Assembly (NCBI RefSeq): GCF_000219585.1
Contig: NC_015731.1
Location: 2,728,001 to 2,792,000 of the forward strand
Reading direction: 5' to 3'
DNA length: 64,000 nt
DNA from: Nitrosomonas sp. Is79A3
GTDB taxonomy: Bacteria > Pseudomonadota > Gammaproteobacteria > Burkholderiales > Nitrosomonadaceae
In this document: in pieces, positions 1 through 9,968 of the stretch
Position numbering within the stretch: position 1 is the stretch's first letter
How the letters are laid out: every line of letters begins with the position of its first letter
The notes under the pieces: model-generated
What the model saw: the letters and a program-made list of their open reading frames with translations, nothing else
What the model was told of the DNA's origin: nothing
The model's database searches: none
Translations under genes and position numbers: made by a program

Positions 1-5
1 AGGCT

Positions 6-893
6 TCACCGCACTATTCCGTGGCATGATTTATAACGTAGTCCGCTCTTGCATGGACACATCGCGTTTCGCCGGAATCTTGGTACAGAAGAAATTGCGG
101 AATTCTGACGCCAGGGAAAGCCGACTCCTACTGATACTCCAGTACCACCCCTGACAGACAGGCCACCGATAATTCGATTGTTGCCAGGAAGTGTCGTACC
201 TTTAGGCGAAAGAAGAAGTTCGGTTGAACCGACAGCAAAATTAACCTCCACTGTAGTAAGCGGGAACTTGAGCAAGGGGTTCCGAAGCAGATCACTTCGG
301 TATCGTGCAAAAAGAGCTTCTGCCGATGGAAACTCCTGAAACTCCACTGAGAGACGATCACCAGAAGAATACTTAATCAGAAGCGATTTCCCACCCGGTG
401 GCGAGCGTAAGTCTTCTGGTCCTCCAACTTCCCCCCAAATGTTATCTACTATTGAAGCGCGCGGCTCCGGCGACAGGCTTAGAACTTTAACGTTCAGACG
501 AAGATATCCTTCCTCGTCCCGCCGGAACCACACCACACGATTTCCATCAATCTCAATCGCGACGGGTGTGTCGTAATAATAGTTACCACCCACAACTGCC
601 AACAAATCATTCCGCAGCCAATCAAAACTTCCTTTGACAAGTTCGGCGTTGGCACGGTTGAGCTTGAATGATCGAAGCTGATCCTTGGTGTAGGCCCCGG
701 CATCAGCCTTTTTGTGATGCTCTGCGCAAAGCGCGATCATTCCCTCCGGCCGATGATGAGCTTCTTCCCGATAGGGTGGATCAAAGTGATGCCACTCGAG
801 GTATGGATTGCCGCAGCCCGGATGGGGACACCCAAAACCAACTTCTGAGCGTAGCTGTCGTAGCACATCAGCAGGAGGCGTTGTGCGAGGCAT
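6..893 (-). CDS. HNH endonuclease with C-terminal SEC-C zinc motif
   Basis: This is a complete 295-residue protein. An N-terminal HNH-type module is visible: a Cys pair at about residues 22 and 27, the WHH motif at 34-36 and C-A-E-H-H at 56-60, the usual zinc/metal-binding nuclease core. The last 17 residues form a SEC-C-like motif (C279, C281, C290, H291) like the zinc tail of SecA. The middle is beta-rich and not recognised. HNH plus SEC-C occurs in stand-alone nucleases of accessory regions, so a DNA-cutting or defence role is inferred. No partner gene is visible because the window begins just beyond its stop codon, and an IS110 element lies on its 5' side. Confidence 0.7.
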   Translation of the reverse strand: MPRTTPPADVLRQLRSEVGFGCPHPGCGNPYLEWHHFDPPYREEAHHRPEGMIALCAEHHKKADAGAYTKDQLRSFKLNRANAELVKGSFDWLRNDLLAVVGGNYYYDTPVAIEIDGNRVVWFRRDEEGYLRLNVKVLSLSPEPRASIVDNIWGEVGGPEDLRSPPGGKSLLIKYSSGDRLSVEFQEFPSAEALFARYRSDLLRNPLLKFPLTTVEVNFAVGSTELLLSPKGTTLPGNNRIIGGLSVRGGTGVSVGVGFPWRQNSAISSVPRFRRNAMCPCKSGLRYKSCHGIVR

Positions 894-959
894 ATTAGTT
901 CCAGTGAACAGTCAGGGTCTACCATCGTATTTTGCAGGATGACAGGCCACAGAACCATA

Positions 960-1162
960 GTTTAATATAGCAAACGGACGGGGATGTGGCTCATGGGGTC
1001 AGCGGCTGGGATTCTGGTTCGCTAGACTTGAAATGCCGTCCCCGTCCTCCTGCGTCATCCGGTGTGTCGTTCGGGATGGTGCCGATCAGTAGATTGTGGC
1101 TCTGTATGTAGACGAGACCGACGGATGATTTATCGGTTTAGTTGCAACAGTACGGAGGCCCC
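960..1162 (+). ncRNA. Probable IS110 left non-coding end with bridge-RNA-like hairpins
   Basis: The roughly 200 bases before the IS110 transposase contain two nested-type inverted repeats: 976-984 pairs perfectly with 1039-1047 (GGACGGGGA / TCCCCGTCC) around a 54-base loop, and 1055-1061 pairs with 1122-1128 (TCATCCG / CGGATGA). In IS110-group elements this 5' non-coding end encodes the bridge RNA, whose loops hold target- and donor-guide sequences. The two stem-loops fit that layout. The exact element end and the guide loops cannot be fixed from a single copy. Confidence 0.45.
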
Positions 1163-2380
1163 ATGATCATGGATAATACCCCACAAATTTATGTCAGTGT
1201 TGATATAGGTTGTCGTCAGCACAGTGTAGCAATAGGCCTGTCCAATGGCGATGTGCTGGATGAGTTTGCCATTTTCCACCGCCCGGAAGGTTTTAAACAA
1301 TTCTTTGAACGTATTGAACATCATCGACAACGCCATGGTGGTGCGGTAGCGGTAGCAATGGAAGGCTACAATGGCTATGCCCGCCCTTTGGACAGTCTGG
1401 TGAAAGTACGCGGTTATGAACTCTACAACATCAACAATCTGAAGCTGGCTCGCTTTAAGGAAATTTTTCCGGCTGCGGCCAAGAATGACCGCATTGATGC
1501 TTGCAAAGGCCTGGAGCTATTCCAACTGCGGGATCACCTGCCATTGGCTAAAGACGTTCTTCAGGAAATCATGCCGACACCACGGGAAAACGATATGCTC
1601 AAACGGCTGAGTCGCCGTCGTCGTGCTTTGGTGGATGAAAAGAGCCGCCTGCAAAGTCGTCTTCAGGGCGATCTTCACGCAGTGTGCCCCGGCCTGCTGG
1701 ACATCACAAAAGATGCAGATAATCTTTGGTTCTTACGCTTTATCACCAGCGTTGATGAATTGACCAAGCTGTCGCGTTTACGCGTATCTACCTTGCTAAA
1801 GATTCCTGGTGTGGGCCGCAAGTACGCCGATAGTATTGTCGCATGGCAATCGCATGCGTCATTTAGTCATGAAGTGGAATGGGTCGGCGAGATGATCATT
1901 GAAGATGCCCGGCGTATCCTGGCGCTCAAAAACGACATCAAAGCATTGGAATTACGTTGCAAGATGTTAATGCAAGAATCCCAAGCTGCGCAGTTAATTG
2001 ACAGTATTCCAGGGTTCGCTGTGATCTGTGCTTCAGAGTTGGCGGGCGAGATTGGCACCATTGATCGATTTGCTAGCGAACGCAGTCTGGCGCTCTATTT
2101 GGGAATGGCCAACCTTGATAACAGCTCAGGGAAGTTTCGAGGTTCAAAAGCACCGCAACATGTCAACAAACGCGCCAAAACCGCGATGATGGCCGCTGTA
2201 GACAAGCATCGAAAATGCGTACCTGAATCACAGCGTTACTATGAGAAAAAACGGATTGAGGGGAAATCACATAATCAGGCAATTCGGGCGCTTGGCCGAC
2301 AACTTTGCCGCATTATATTCAGAATGCTGAAACAAAATCGTGCCTATGAGATACGTAAAAAAATCGACGAAAACACTTGA
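1163..2380 (+). CDS. IS110-family transposase (DEDD type)
   Basis: This is a 405-residue transposase of normal length for the family. The N-terminal RuvC-like DEDD domain shows D14 (VSVDIG), E67 (AMEGYNG) and the K-N-D-R-I-D motif with D109 and D112. The C-terminal Transposase_20 domain has the helix-hairpin-helix-like segment (about 275-300) and the serine-bearing N-S-S-G segment that supplies the nucleophile. The start is set at 1163 because GGAGG lies at 1154-1158; an in-frame TTG at 1142 is less likely. Family members move without terminal inverted repeats, guided by a bridge RNA. The reading frame is intact, so the element may be active. Confidence 0.9.
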   Translation: MIMDNTPQIYVSVDIGCRQHSVAIGLSNGDVLDEFAIFHRPEGFKQFFERIEHHRQRHGGAVAVAMEGYNGYARPLDSLVKVRGYELYNINNLKLARFKEIFPAAAKNDRIDACKGLELFQLRDHLPLAKDVLQEIMPTPRENDMLKRLSRRRRALVDEKSRLQSRLQGDLHAVCPGLLDITKDADNLWFLRFITSVDELTKLSRLRVSTLLKIPGVGRKYADSIVAWQSHASFSHEVEWVGEMIIEDARRILALKNDIKALELRCKMLMQESQAAQLIDSIPGFAVICASELAGEIGTIDRFASERSLALYLGMANLDNSSGKFRGSKAPQHVNKRAKTAMMAAVDKHRKCVPESQRYYEKKRIEGKSHNQAIRALGRQLCRIIFRMLKQNRAYEIRKKIDENT

Positions 2381-2382
2381 AA

Positions 2383-2410
2383 ATTCTAGCGGGATGTTCA
2401 GGTCTAGAAT
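2383..2410 (+). repeat. Short inverted repeat at the probable IS110 right end
   Basis: ATTCTAG at 2383-2389 is complementary to CTAGAAT at 2404-2410, 3 bases after the transposase stop. It could be a weak transcription stop or part of the short right end of the element. The precise IS boundary is not determinable here. Confidence 0.3.
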
Positions 2411-2501
2411 CAAGAATATCTAATCGCAGTAAAAACCAGAGTCAGGTGTCAAATCACGAGTTACCCAAAACATAACCCCCTCACAATCAGGCACTCAACC
2501 A

Positions 2502-4535
2502 TCACTCAACCATCACCGTCTGCACCTTCATCGGCCAAATCCCTTTCTCTATCGCTTCCCGGCCATCAAACGCAATATAGCTCTGCCGCCCATAATGTGG
2601 AAGCGGGCGTATTAGTGCTTCGAGTGACGCGGCATCATTTGCGGACACGATGGCCAGTGATGCGCCGTCGGCGCGAGCCAGTGTCCAGGCTTGCGCGGTG
2701 CCTTTTTTGTTGATTTCATCCGGTCTGGGTGCCAGTTGTTTGGCGGCAAGCCAGGCATCGATCTCAGGTTGCAGGCCGATGACCAGTGTGGGCGCTGCGG
2801 AGAGTGGTTGACTGGCTGCAATGAGTTTGGGTGCACGCTGTTGCAGTTTACTGGCGAGCGTCTCTGCGATTTTGCGGATTTCGCCTTTGTCTGACAATAT
2901 GATGGTTTCGGTGGTGGAATTGACCATCACTTCACGCAGGATAGGCGGTGCTTCGTTCGGCGCTAATTGACGGAACAAGCGCAAATCCGGATCAAGTGAG
3001 ACGGATAGGGGTTTATCCGTCAATGTCAGTGTGAATGTTTGCTGCTCCTGGTGCAAATCAAGCCATTGAATTTCTATTTTCTCCTGACTTCGAATCGTAA
3101 CTGGAACCCGTAACTGGTATGCCGGATCGGATTGGTTCAGTGTGATCGATAACCCATAGCCCGAATCCGCCGGAGCACTTTTTGCTTCGCTGATGGTGAT
3201 TTCCGGTGCGCCGGTGCGTTCCAGCCATTGCGTAAAGAACGGTTGCAGATTTTTCCCTGAAATCATTTCAAACATTTTCTGCAGATGTTGCCAGGAAGTG
3301 ACTTTGAAGCGCTGAACAGCCCACAATCCTTGGATGCCGAGATTGAAAACCGTCTCACCCAAGTGATCCCGCAGCATGAAGAAAAACATCGCCGCTTTGT
3401 TATACCCGACAATTTTCGATGCACTATGCGTGCGTGAGGTAAATGCGGTCAGCGCGGCATCCTGTCCCGGTTGCAATGCGGCAAAGTCACGCAACCAGCC
3501 CAGGCGCATTTCACGCGCCGCTTCACTGCCTTCCTGTTCTTTGTAAGCATAATCGGCCATGAAAGTGGTCAGCCCTTCCGACCAGTTGCCGCTTCGGTAA
3601 TCCGGATAAACCCCATTGCCCCACCAGTTGTGCAGCACTTCGTGGCCGAGCGAAGTATCGCGGATAAACGGCAGTTGCAGCACATTGATGCCAAGATAAG
3701 TCAATGTCGGCATGCCAAAACCGGTTGGCGTGGGACTCGAGACAATGCTGAACTCGGTGTACGGATACTCGCCTATCCATTTTTCATACAGGGTCAGATA
3801 GCGTTTGACGGCTTCCAGATAGTCGCGTGACAAATTGTTGATTTGCGGATGAAAATAAGTGCGCAGTTGGATCGGCCGGTTGTTGATATTTTGGTACGTC
3901 TGCGTTTCAATTCCATACGGCCCGGCCATCAAATCAATTCCTTCGGCGGGATGCGGAAATTCAAAAGCAGCGCGATAGCCTTGTGCCGATTCGCTCTCTT
4001 CAATTAACCGCCCTGCCACTAGGCCACGCTGTCCGGCAGGTAATTCCAGTGTGACTTTATAGCGCGCCAATCCATCTGCAACACGTGGATACCAGCCGGA
4101 TGCATCGGGTAAGAAAGTACCGGTTTCACTGCTGGCTGCAACCGGTCTACCCAAAGTTTGTTGATGATCGAGTGAATCGTCCAGTTGCGCCAATTTCCCC
4201 CGCCAATGAATCTCAAACTGATGCTGTTGACTGAAATTAAAGGGGATCTTCCAAACATGCGGCTGATTGGCCTGCTCACGGCCGATGCCCAGTAAGCTGC
4301 CATTAAATAGCGCTTCGGTGACTTCATATGCCTGCCCCAGAACCAGGTTAATTTCCCTGGGATTTTTAACCGTGATGATGCTTTTGCCTTCGATGGTGCG
4401 GGCGATGGGGTCGATCCGTACCGTTATATCGTAATCAATCTCGTTATATTGGACAGGGGCCGCACAAGCAGGCTGTACAACGCTGCCGATGAATAAAAAA
4501 ATGAGGAAATTTCTGATGAATTTGCGGCCTGTCAT
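2502..4535 (-). CDS. Exported M1-family zinc metallopeptidase
   Basis: This 677-residue protein begins with a signal peptide (hydrophobic stretch at about 8-24 ending PACA-A). The gluzincin motif H-E-V-L-H is followed 18 residues later by the NWSEG glutamate, giving the zinc site HExxH-18-E of M1 aminopeptidases. The substrate loop reads T-G-F-G-M-P rather than the classical GAMEN, as in M1-like exported proteins. The N-terminal beta domain and the long C-terminal region match the family layout. It probably trims peptides in the periplasm. It lies 18 bases downstream of the ChaN-like gene on the same strand, so the two are likely cotranscribed. Confidence 0.8.
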   Translation of the reverse strand: MTGRKFIRNFLIFLFIGSVVQPACAAPVQYNEIDYDITVRIDPIARTIEGKSIITVKNPREINLVLGQAYEVTEALFNGSLLGIGREQANQPHVWKIPFNFSQQHQFEIHWRGKLAQLDDSLDHQQTLGRPVAASSETGTFLPDASGWYPRVADGLARYKVTLELPAGQRGLVAGRLIEESESAQGYRAAFEFPHPAEGIDLMAGPYGIETQTYQNINNRPIQLRTYFHPQINNLSRDYLEAVKRYLTLYEKWIGEYPYTEFSIVSSPTPTGFGMPTLTYLGINVLQLPFIRDTSLGHEVLHNWWGNGVYPDYRSGNWSEGLTTFMADYAYKEQEGSEAAREMRLGWLRDFAALQPGQDAALTAFTSRTHSASKIVGYNKAAMFFFMLRDHLGETVFNLGIQGLWAVQRFKVTSWQHLQKMFEMISGKNLQPFFTQWLERTGAPEITISEAKSAPADSGYGLSITLNQSDPAYQLRVPVTIRSQEKIEIQWLDLHQEQQTFTLTLTDKPLSVSLDPDLRLFRQLAPNEAPPILREVMVNSTTETIILSDKGEIRKIAETLASKLQQRAPKLIAASQPLSAAPTLVIGLQPEIDAWLAAKQLAPRPDEINKKGTAQAWTLARADGASLAIVSANDAASLEALIRPLPHYGRQSYIAFDGREAIEKGIWPMKVQTVMVE

Positions 4536-4553
4536 AAGATAATGGAATGTTGA

Positions 4554-5783
4554 TTAATGTTTGAGTAATGGAAACTTGGCGATGATTTGTATTTCTTGAT
4601 CATCTCTTTTTATTTTGAGTGGCATCCAGGTTCCCGGCACCTGACGTTTCACGATGGTGACAACATCCTCGGTATTTTTAAGCGGCAAACCGGCCATCTC
4701 AAGAATCACGTCAGAATCCTGCAATTTGGCTGCCTCGGCTATGCTATTTTTCTCAACTTGCAGCACCACGGCCCCGCCTCTGCCCATTTCAAAGCGGATA
4801 CCCAGCCGCTGAAATTGCGGCTGGAAAGATTCGGAAACATTGGGCAGAACGCCAAACACGGCGTCTGCCACTCCTTTCACCAGATTTTTACAGGATTTAT
4901 CGCTGTCCCACGGCAATAACGCAACAACATTCTGCACACCCAAGTCATGCAACTGATGGGTAACACCAAAACCATGCAGCACATGGCCTGCGCCCATGAC
5001 ACCGACAACCAGCGGTTTTTCCGAACCGGTAGATTCCGCTAAAGCCCGGTGCAGGACCTGCGCCATGGCACGATCCCATAATTGCTGCCCGGAAATAAAG
5101 CGCCTGAAATCCGGATCATCCTGATTCATTTCCCCTTTCTGCTTATCTTTGCGATCATGCTGCTTATAAATCGGGAATAAATAATCCAAATAGGCTTGGC
5201 TTGGCTCAGCCGGGCGCGTCAATCCTTCACGTTGTTCTATTGAAACGCCATAAAAACCTTTTTCCGACACCAGACGCCGCAAACTGGCTTCAATATTCAA
5301 AGCGCGCATGGGGATATGGTTCATGCGCGCAAAATGAAATAAGGGCAGATACAGATTGGCATCGGTATTCCAGACCCGGTCCCATTCCGCCGCCCGCAGA
5401 AATTCTTTTTCCGTTAACTCGCCGGCAACCCATTTATCCAGCACCGCCTGCACCCGGCGCGGAAACATTTCAAACCCGATCACCATATTCGGACGCACCG
5501 CATGTAAAGCAACCAGCGTTTGCAATTGCCAGCGGTGATGATCGGCATTGACATGCGTTTCACCCAGCAGCACCACAGAAGCTTTCGCCGCGCGCGAGAT
5601 GACATCCTGCTGCGTGGTCGGGCCGGAGCCTGGAATCACCCAATTCCCCAGTGGCACGCAATCCTTCGGCACGGGTTTTTTTGCCGGTGTAATGGCAGCC
5701 CAACTATTACTCCAGCACAAACTCAATAGCAATGCGGTCAAGCTCAAAATTCTGTTGCGTCGGCTTATACTAAAATTCGTCAT
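4554..5783 (-). CDS. ChaN-like (Tiki/EreA superfamily) exported protein with C-terminal PDZ domain
   Basis: This 409-residue protein has an N-terminal signal (about 10-29) and a ChaN-like domain marked by L-L-G-E-T-H-V-N near residue 73, G-F-E-M-F-P near 105 and V-M-G-A-G-H-V near 263. ChaN proteins bind haem and are linked to iron uptake; the wider superfamily includes Tiki metalloproteases. The last 90 residues form a PDZ domain (GRGGAVVLQVEKNS and the following DSDVILEMAG). A PDZ fusion suggests binding to peptide ends, which suits the M1 peptidase encoded next. No lipobox cysteine was seen at the signal cleavage point, so it is probably periplasmic and soluble. Confidence 0.75.
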   Translation of the reverse strand: MTNFSISRRNRILSLTALLLSLCWSNSWAAITPAKKPVPKDCVPLGNWVIPGSGPTTQQDVISRAAKASVVLLGETHVNADHHRWQLQTLVALHAVRPNMVIGFEMFPRRVQAVLDKWVAGELTEKEFLRAAEWDRVWNTDANLYLPLFHFARMNHIPMRALNIEASLRRLVSEKGFYGVSIEQREGLTRPAEPSQAYLDYLFPIYKQHDRKDKQKGEMNQDDPDFRRFISGQQLWDRAMAQVLHRALAESTGSEKPLVVGVMGAGHVLHGFGVTHQLHDLGVQNVVALLPWDSDKSCKNLVKGVADAVFGVLPNVSESFQPQFQRLGIRFEMGRGGAVVLQVEKNSIAEAAKLQDSDVILEMAGLPLKNTEDVVTIVKRQVPGTWMPLKIKRDDQEIQIIAKFPLLKH

Positions 5784-5841
5784 TTCTGATCATCCTGTTA
5801 ACAGATCAATTCCTAAGAAAACACCGTTGATTTCGTCCAAA

Positions 5842-5905
5842 GTTTGACAAGCCTACCACGAACGGAATTGACACATTACCGTTCGCTCTGAGCTTGTTGT
5901 CATCC
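5842..5905. repeat. Imperfect inverted repeat related to the repeat near 19.3 kb
   Basis: CGAACGG (5859-5865) pairs with CCGTTCG (5879-5885), and the outer arms (TTTGACAAGCC on the left, GAGCTTGTTGTC on the right) extend the hairpin with mismatches. The left arm matches the sequence around 19340-19360 read on the opposite strand (GACAAG...ACCACGAACG). It sits at the 3' end of purL and could also act as its terminator, but it has no clear T-run. Confidence 0.45.
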
Positions 5906-8900
5906 AACCCACTTGCGCGCATTTCTGAACAGGCGCATCCACGGGCCATCTTCAGTCGAGCCAGACCGTGCATTGGGGTACCAGGAGTGTTGCGATATCC
6001 GGAACACCCGCTCCGGATGCGGCATCAACACATTAAAACGTCCATCGGGCGTGGTTAATCCGGTTATCCCCTGAAGCGATCCATTCGGGTTATAGGGATA
6101 ATTCTCGGTAACTTGCCCGTAATTATCCACAAAACGCATTGTCACTAACGCAGCAGCATTCTCCGGTTGAGCGGAAGAAAACTCAACCCTGCCTTCACCG
6201 TGGGCCACGGTAATCGGCATCCGGCTACCCGCCATGCCGTCAAAAAATAACGACAGGCTTTGCTGTACTTCCACCATCACAAAGCGCGCCTCAAATTGCT
6301 CCGACACATTGCGCTTAAAACGCGGCCAAGCTTCAGCACCGGGAATGATTTCATGCAAATTGCTCATCATCTGACAGCCATTGCAAACCCCCAGCGCAAA
6401 CGTATCGGCACGCTGGAAAAACGCCTCAAACTCAGACCGTGCGCGGGAATTGAATAAAATCGATTTGGCCCAGCCTTCGCCCGCACCGAGTACATCGCCA
6501 TAGGAAAATCCGCCGCACGCGACGAATCCTTTGAAATCTTTTAGCGACACACGCCCCGCGATGATATCGCTCATGTGCACATCGATCGCAGCAAAACCTG
6601 CCCGGTCAAACGCCGCCGCCATTTCCACATGGCCATTCACACCTTGCTCACGCAAGATCGCCATGCGGGGACGTACACCGGTTTGAATATACGGCGCGGC
6701 GATATCTTCATCCGCATCAAAACGCAGTGCAACCTGCAGACCGGGATCAGCGGCATCCAGAATGCGGTCATATTCCTGTTGCGCACAAACCGGATTGTCG
6801 CGCAGTTTTTGCATTTGATACGTGGTTTCCGACCAGGCGCGCTGCAAATCGATCCGTTTTTCTGCCAGCACTGGTTTGTTATTGCGCATCAGGCGGATTT
6901 CATCGGTTGCATTCAGTTGTCCGATGACAAAACTGGCATCGCGTAACCCGGCTTCGGTCAGCACCTGCATGACTTCCTGACGCTGCGCGGTTTTAATCTG
7001 CAAAACGACGCCCAATTCCTCGTTAAACAGCACAGCAAGCAAACGTTCCAAGAAGCGACCGCCCAATTGCTCGGGCCGCAATTCAGATCCGTCGATATCA
7101 CTGCACTGCGCGTCAAAACACAACTGATCCAGATTGATCGTCACTCCGGTATGCCCGGCAAACGCCATTTCGCATAGCGTCACGAACAGACCGCCGTCGG
7201 AACGGTCATGGTAAGCCAATAGTTTGTGTTCCAGATTAAGCTGCTGGATCGCGGCAAATAGCGCCTTGAGTTTGGCGGCACCGGCTTCACCGTCGATATT
7301 CGGCGCGGCATTGCCGACTTGTTTAAACACTTGCGCCAGCGCTGAACCGCCCAGACGATTCTGCCCGTGCCCCAGATCAATCAGAATCAATTCGCTGTCA
7401 CTGCAATCGGTGCGTAATTGCGGCGTCAAAGTTTTGCGCACATCGGTGACACTGGAGAACGCGGAAATAATCAGTGATAACGGTGCGGTCACTTCTTTGC
7501 GAATCTTCGCATGCGTCTTTTGATCGGTCTCTTCCCAGGCGGTCTTCATCGACATCGAATCTTTCCCCACCGGGATGCTGATTCCCAATTGCGGGCACAA
7601 TTCCATGCCGACGGTATACACCGCGTCGTATAACCCGGCATCTTCACCCGGATGACCGGTCGCCGCCATCCAATTGGCTGATAGCTTGATATTGCCGATC
7701 TCAGCAATCGCTGCGGCAGCGATATTGGTGATCGCTTCGCCGACCGCCATCCGCGCTGCCGCCGCGGGATCGATCAACGCCAGCGGCGTGTGCTCGCCGA
7801 TGGCAAATGCCTCGCCGAGATCAGTCTGATACCCCATGCTGGTCACCGCGACGTCGGCGACCGGAATCTGCCACGGGCCAACCATTTGATCGCGCGCCGT
7901 CATGCCGCCGACACTGCGATCACCAATCGTGATTAGAAAAGTTTTGTCGGCCACCGCAGGCAAACGCAAAACCCGGTAGGCGGCTTCGGTCAAATCCGTA
8001 CCAGACCAATCGAGTGCCGGGAGTATTCTGTCGCCGTGAACAACATTGCGGGTCATTTTTGGCGGTTTGCCTAACAATACCGACAACGCCATATCGACAG
8101 GCGGTATTGCTGATTCCTGATCAGTGACCAGCAATTGTTCATCAGCAGTTGCCTCCCCCACGACTGAAAATGGGCAACGCTCGCGCGCGCAGATGCTTTG
8201 AAATAGCGCTAACGATTCCGGTTTGATGGCCAGCACATAACGTTCCTGCGCTTCGTTACTCCAGATCTGCATCGGTGACATGCTGGATTCCTCGAAGGGA
8301 ATATCGCGCAAATTAAAACGCCCGCCTCTGCCGGAATCGTGGACCAATTCCGGAAACGCATTGGATAAGCCACCGGCGCCGACATCATGAATGAATAAAA
8401 TCGGATTGCCTGCCCCGGTTCTTTCCAACTGCCAGCAACGGTCAATGACTTCCTGGGCGCGCCGTTCCATTTCCGGATTGCCGCGTTGCACCGAATCAAA
8501 ATCCAGCGCTTCCCGATTGGTACCGGTATCCATGCTGGAAGCCGCGCCACCGCCCAATCCAATCAGCATACCCGGCCCACCCAATTGAATCAGCAAAGTA
8601 CCGGGCGGAAATTTTTCTTTGTGCACATGCCGGTCCGAAATCTGCCCGATACCGCCGGCCAGCATGATCGGCTTGTGATAACCACGCATCTCCCCGGCAA
8701 CGCGCTCCTCAAAGGTGCGGAAATAACCCGCCAGATTAGGCCGCCCGAATTCATTATTAAACGCCGCGCCACCGATCGGCCCTTCCAGCATGATCTGCAA
8801 CGCGGAAGCAATGCGGCCGGGTTTGCCATACGTTGACTGGCCATCGGGATTGGAACGATCGTATTCCCACGGTTGCGTATAACCGGGAATATTCAAATTG

Positions 8901-9943
8901 GACACCGAGAAACCGGACAGACCGGCTTTCGGTTTGGCGCCACGGCCAGTTGCACCTTCATCGCGAATTTCTCCGCCGACACCGGTAGCAGCGCCGGGAA
9001 AAGGTGAAATAGCAGTTGGGTGGTTATGCGTTTCGACTTTCATCAATAGGTGTGTTTTTTCTTGGGCGTAACCATAAACCTGCTGGTTACCCGGATAAAA
9101 ACGCGTTATCTCCGCCCCTTCGATAACGCTGGAATTGTCGGCATACGCCACAATCGTGCCTTGCGGATGCGTTTGATGCGTGTTGCGGATCATCGCAAAC
9201 AGCGATTTGTCTTGGGGTTTGCCATCCACAATCCAATCCGCATTAAATATTTTATGGCGACAATGTTCAGAGTTCGCCTGGGCAAACATCATCAATTCCA
9301 CATCCGTGGGATTGCGCGCAGCTTGCGTGAAATGATAGGCCAGATACTCAATTTCATCCGCCGATAGCGCCAATCCCATGGCTTGGTTCGCCTGCCGTAG
9401 CGCTTCGATACCGCCGTTCATCACATCAATGGTGTTAAGGGGCTTCGGTGCAAAATGCTGAAACAACTTGACCGCATCATCGAATGAACCAAATACGGCT
9501 TCCGTCATCCGGTCATGAATGAGTGGGGCGAGACGTGCCTTATCCTCTGCAGAAAGTTTTGTATGACATTGAATATAAAACGCGATACCCCGTTCAATGC
9601 GCTCAATGGCTGCTAAACCGCAGTGGCGCGCAATATCCGTCGCTTTACTCGACCAGGGAGAAATGGTTCCCGGACGCGGCAATACTAAAAAAAACTCGCC
9701 GGGATACGGATTACTCTCCTGCGCCGGATCATTGTTGAGTAACTTTCTCAGCGCACCGAACTCATCATCCTGCAGGTTTCGTGTTAACGAACAGAAATGC
9801 CAGTATTCGGTATGGACCGCGGATACTTGCAGGTTCAGTGTATTAATTTCTTTGAGTAATTTTTCCAGACGAAACGGAGAAAGCGCACGTCCACCACAAA
9901 ATTGAAGCATCAGAGGAAATAAGCGATTATTTAAAGATTGCAA
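5900..9943 (-). CDS. purL: Phosphoribosylformylglycinamidine synthase (FGAM synthase)
   Basis: This cytoplasmic enzyme makes FGAM from FGAR, glutamine and ATP in step 4 of purine synthesis. At 1347 residues it is the long single-chain proteobacterial form: PurS-like N-terminus, linker, two AIRS-like ATP domains and a C-terminal class I glutaminase. Visible motifs include the segment around [10 protein letters not shown] near residue 295, the nucleophile cysteine in G-V-C-N-G-C-Q near 1183, and the catalytic His/Glu in M-P-H-P-E-R near 1310. The gene is transcribed away from nnrD with only 25-52 bases between starts, so the two promoters must be tightly packed. No truncation or substitution was noticed. 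Confidence 0.97.
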   Translation of the reverse strand: MQSLNNRLFPLMLQFCGGRALSPFRLEKLLKEINTLNLQVSAVHTEYWHFCSLTRNLQDDEFGALRKLLNNDPAQESNPYPGEFFLVLPRPGTISPWSSKATDIARHCGLAAIERIERGIAFYIQCHTKLSAEDKARLAPLIHDRMTEAVFGSFDDAVKLFQHFAPKPLNTIDVMNGGIEALRQANQAMGLALSADEIEYLAYHFTQAARNPTDVELMMFAQANSEHCRHKIFNADWIVDGKPQDKSLFAMIRNTHQTHPQGTIVAYADNSSVIEGAEITRFYPGNQQVYGYAQEKTHLLMKVETHNHPTAISPFPGAATGVGGEIRDEGATGRGAKPKAGLSGFSVSNLNIPGYTQPWEYDRSNPDGQSTYGKPGRIASALQIMLEGPIGGAAFNNEFGRPNLAGYFRTFEERVAGEMRGYHKPIMLAGGIGQISDRHVHKEKFPPGTLLIQLGGPGMLIGLGGGAASSMDTGTNREALDFDSVQRGNPEMERRAQEVIDRCWQLERTGAGNPILFIHDVGAGGLSNAFPELVHDSGRGGRFNLRDIPFEESSMSPMQIWSNEAQERYVLAIKPESLALFQSICARERCPFSVVGEATADEQLLVTDQESAIPPVDMALSVLLGKPPKMTRNVVHGDRILPALDWSGTDLTEAAYRVLRLPAVADKTFLITIGDRSVGGMTARDQMVGPWQIPVADVAVTSMGYQTDLGEAFAIGEHTPLALIDPAAAARMAVGEAITNIAAAAIAEIGNIKLSANWMAATGHPGEDAGLYDAVYTVGMELCPQLGISIPVGKDSMSMKTAWEETDQKTHAKIRKEVTAPLSLIISAFSSVTDVRKTLTPQLRTDCSDSELILIDLGHGQNRLGGSALAQVFKQVGNAAPNIDGEAGAAKLKALFAAIQQLNLEHKLLAYHDRSDGGLFVTLCEMAFAGHTGVTINLDQLCFDAQCSDIDGSELRPEQLGGRFLERLLAVLFNEELGVVLQIKTAQRQEVMQVLTEAGLRDASFVIGQLNATDEIRLMRNNKPVLAEKRIDLQRAWSETTYQMQKLRDNPVCAQQEYDRILDAADPGLQVALRFDADEDIAAPYIQTGVRPRMAILREQGVNGHVEMAAAFDRAGFAAIDVHMSDIIAGRVSLKDFKGFVACGGFSYGDVLGAGEGWAKSILFNSRARSEFEAFFQRADTFALGVCNGCQMMSNLHEIIPGAEAWPRFKRNVSEQFEARFVMVEVQQSLSLFFDGMAGSRMPITVAHGEGRVEFSSAQPENAAALVTMRFVDNYGQVTENYPYNPNGSLQGITGLTTPDGRFNVLMPHPERVFRISQHSWYPNARSGSTEDGPWMRLFRNARKWVG

Positions 9944-9968
9944 TTTTACACGAGAAGATGTACTTATC

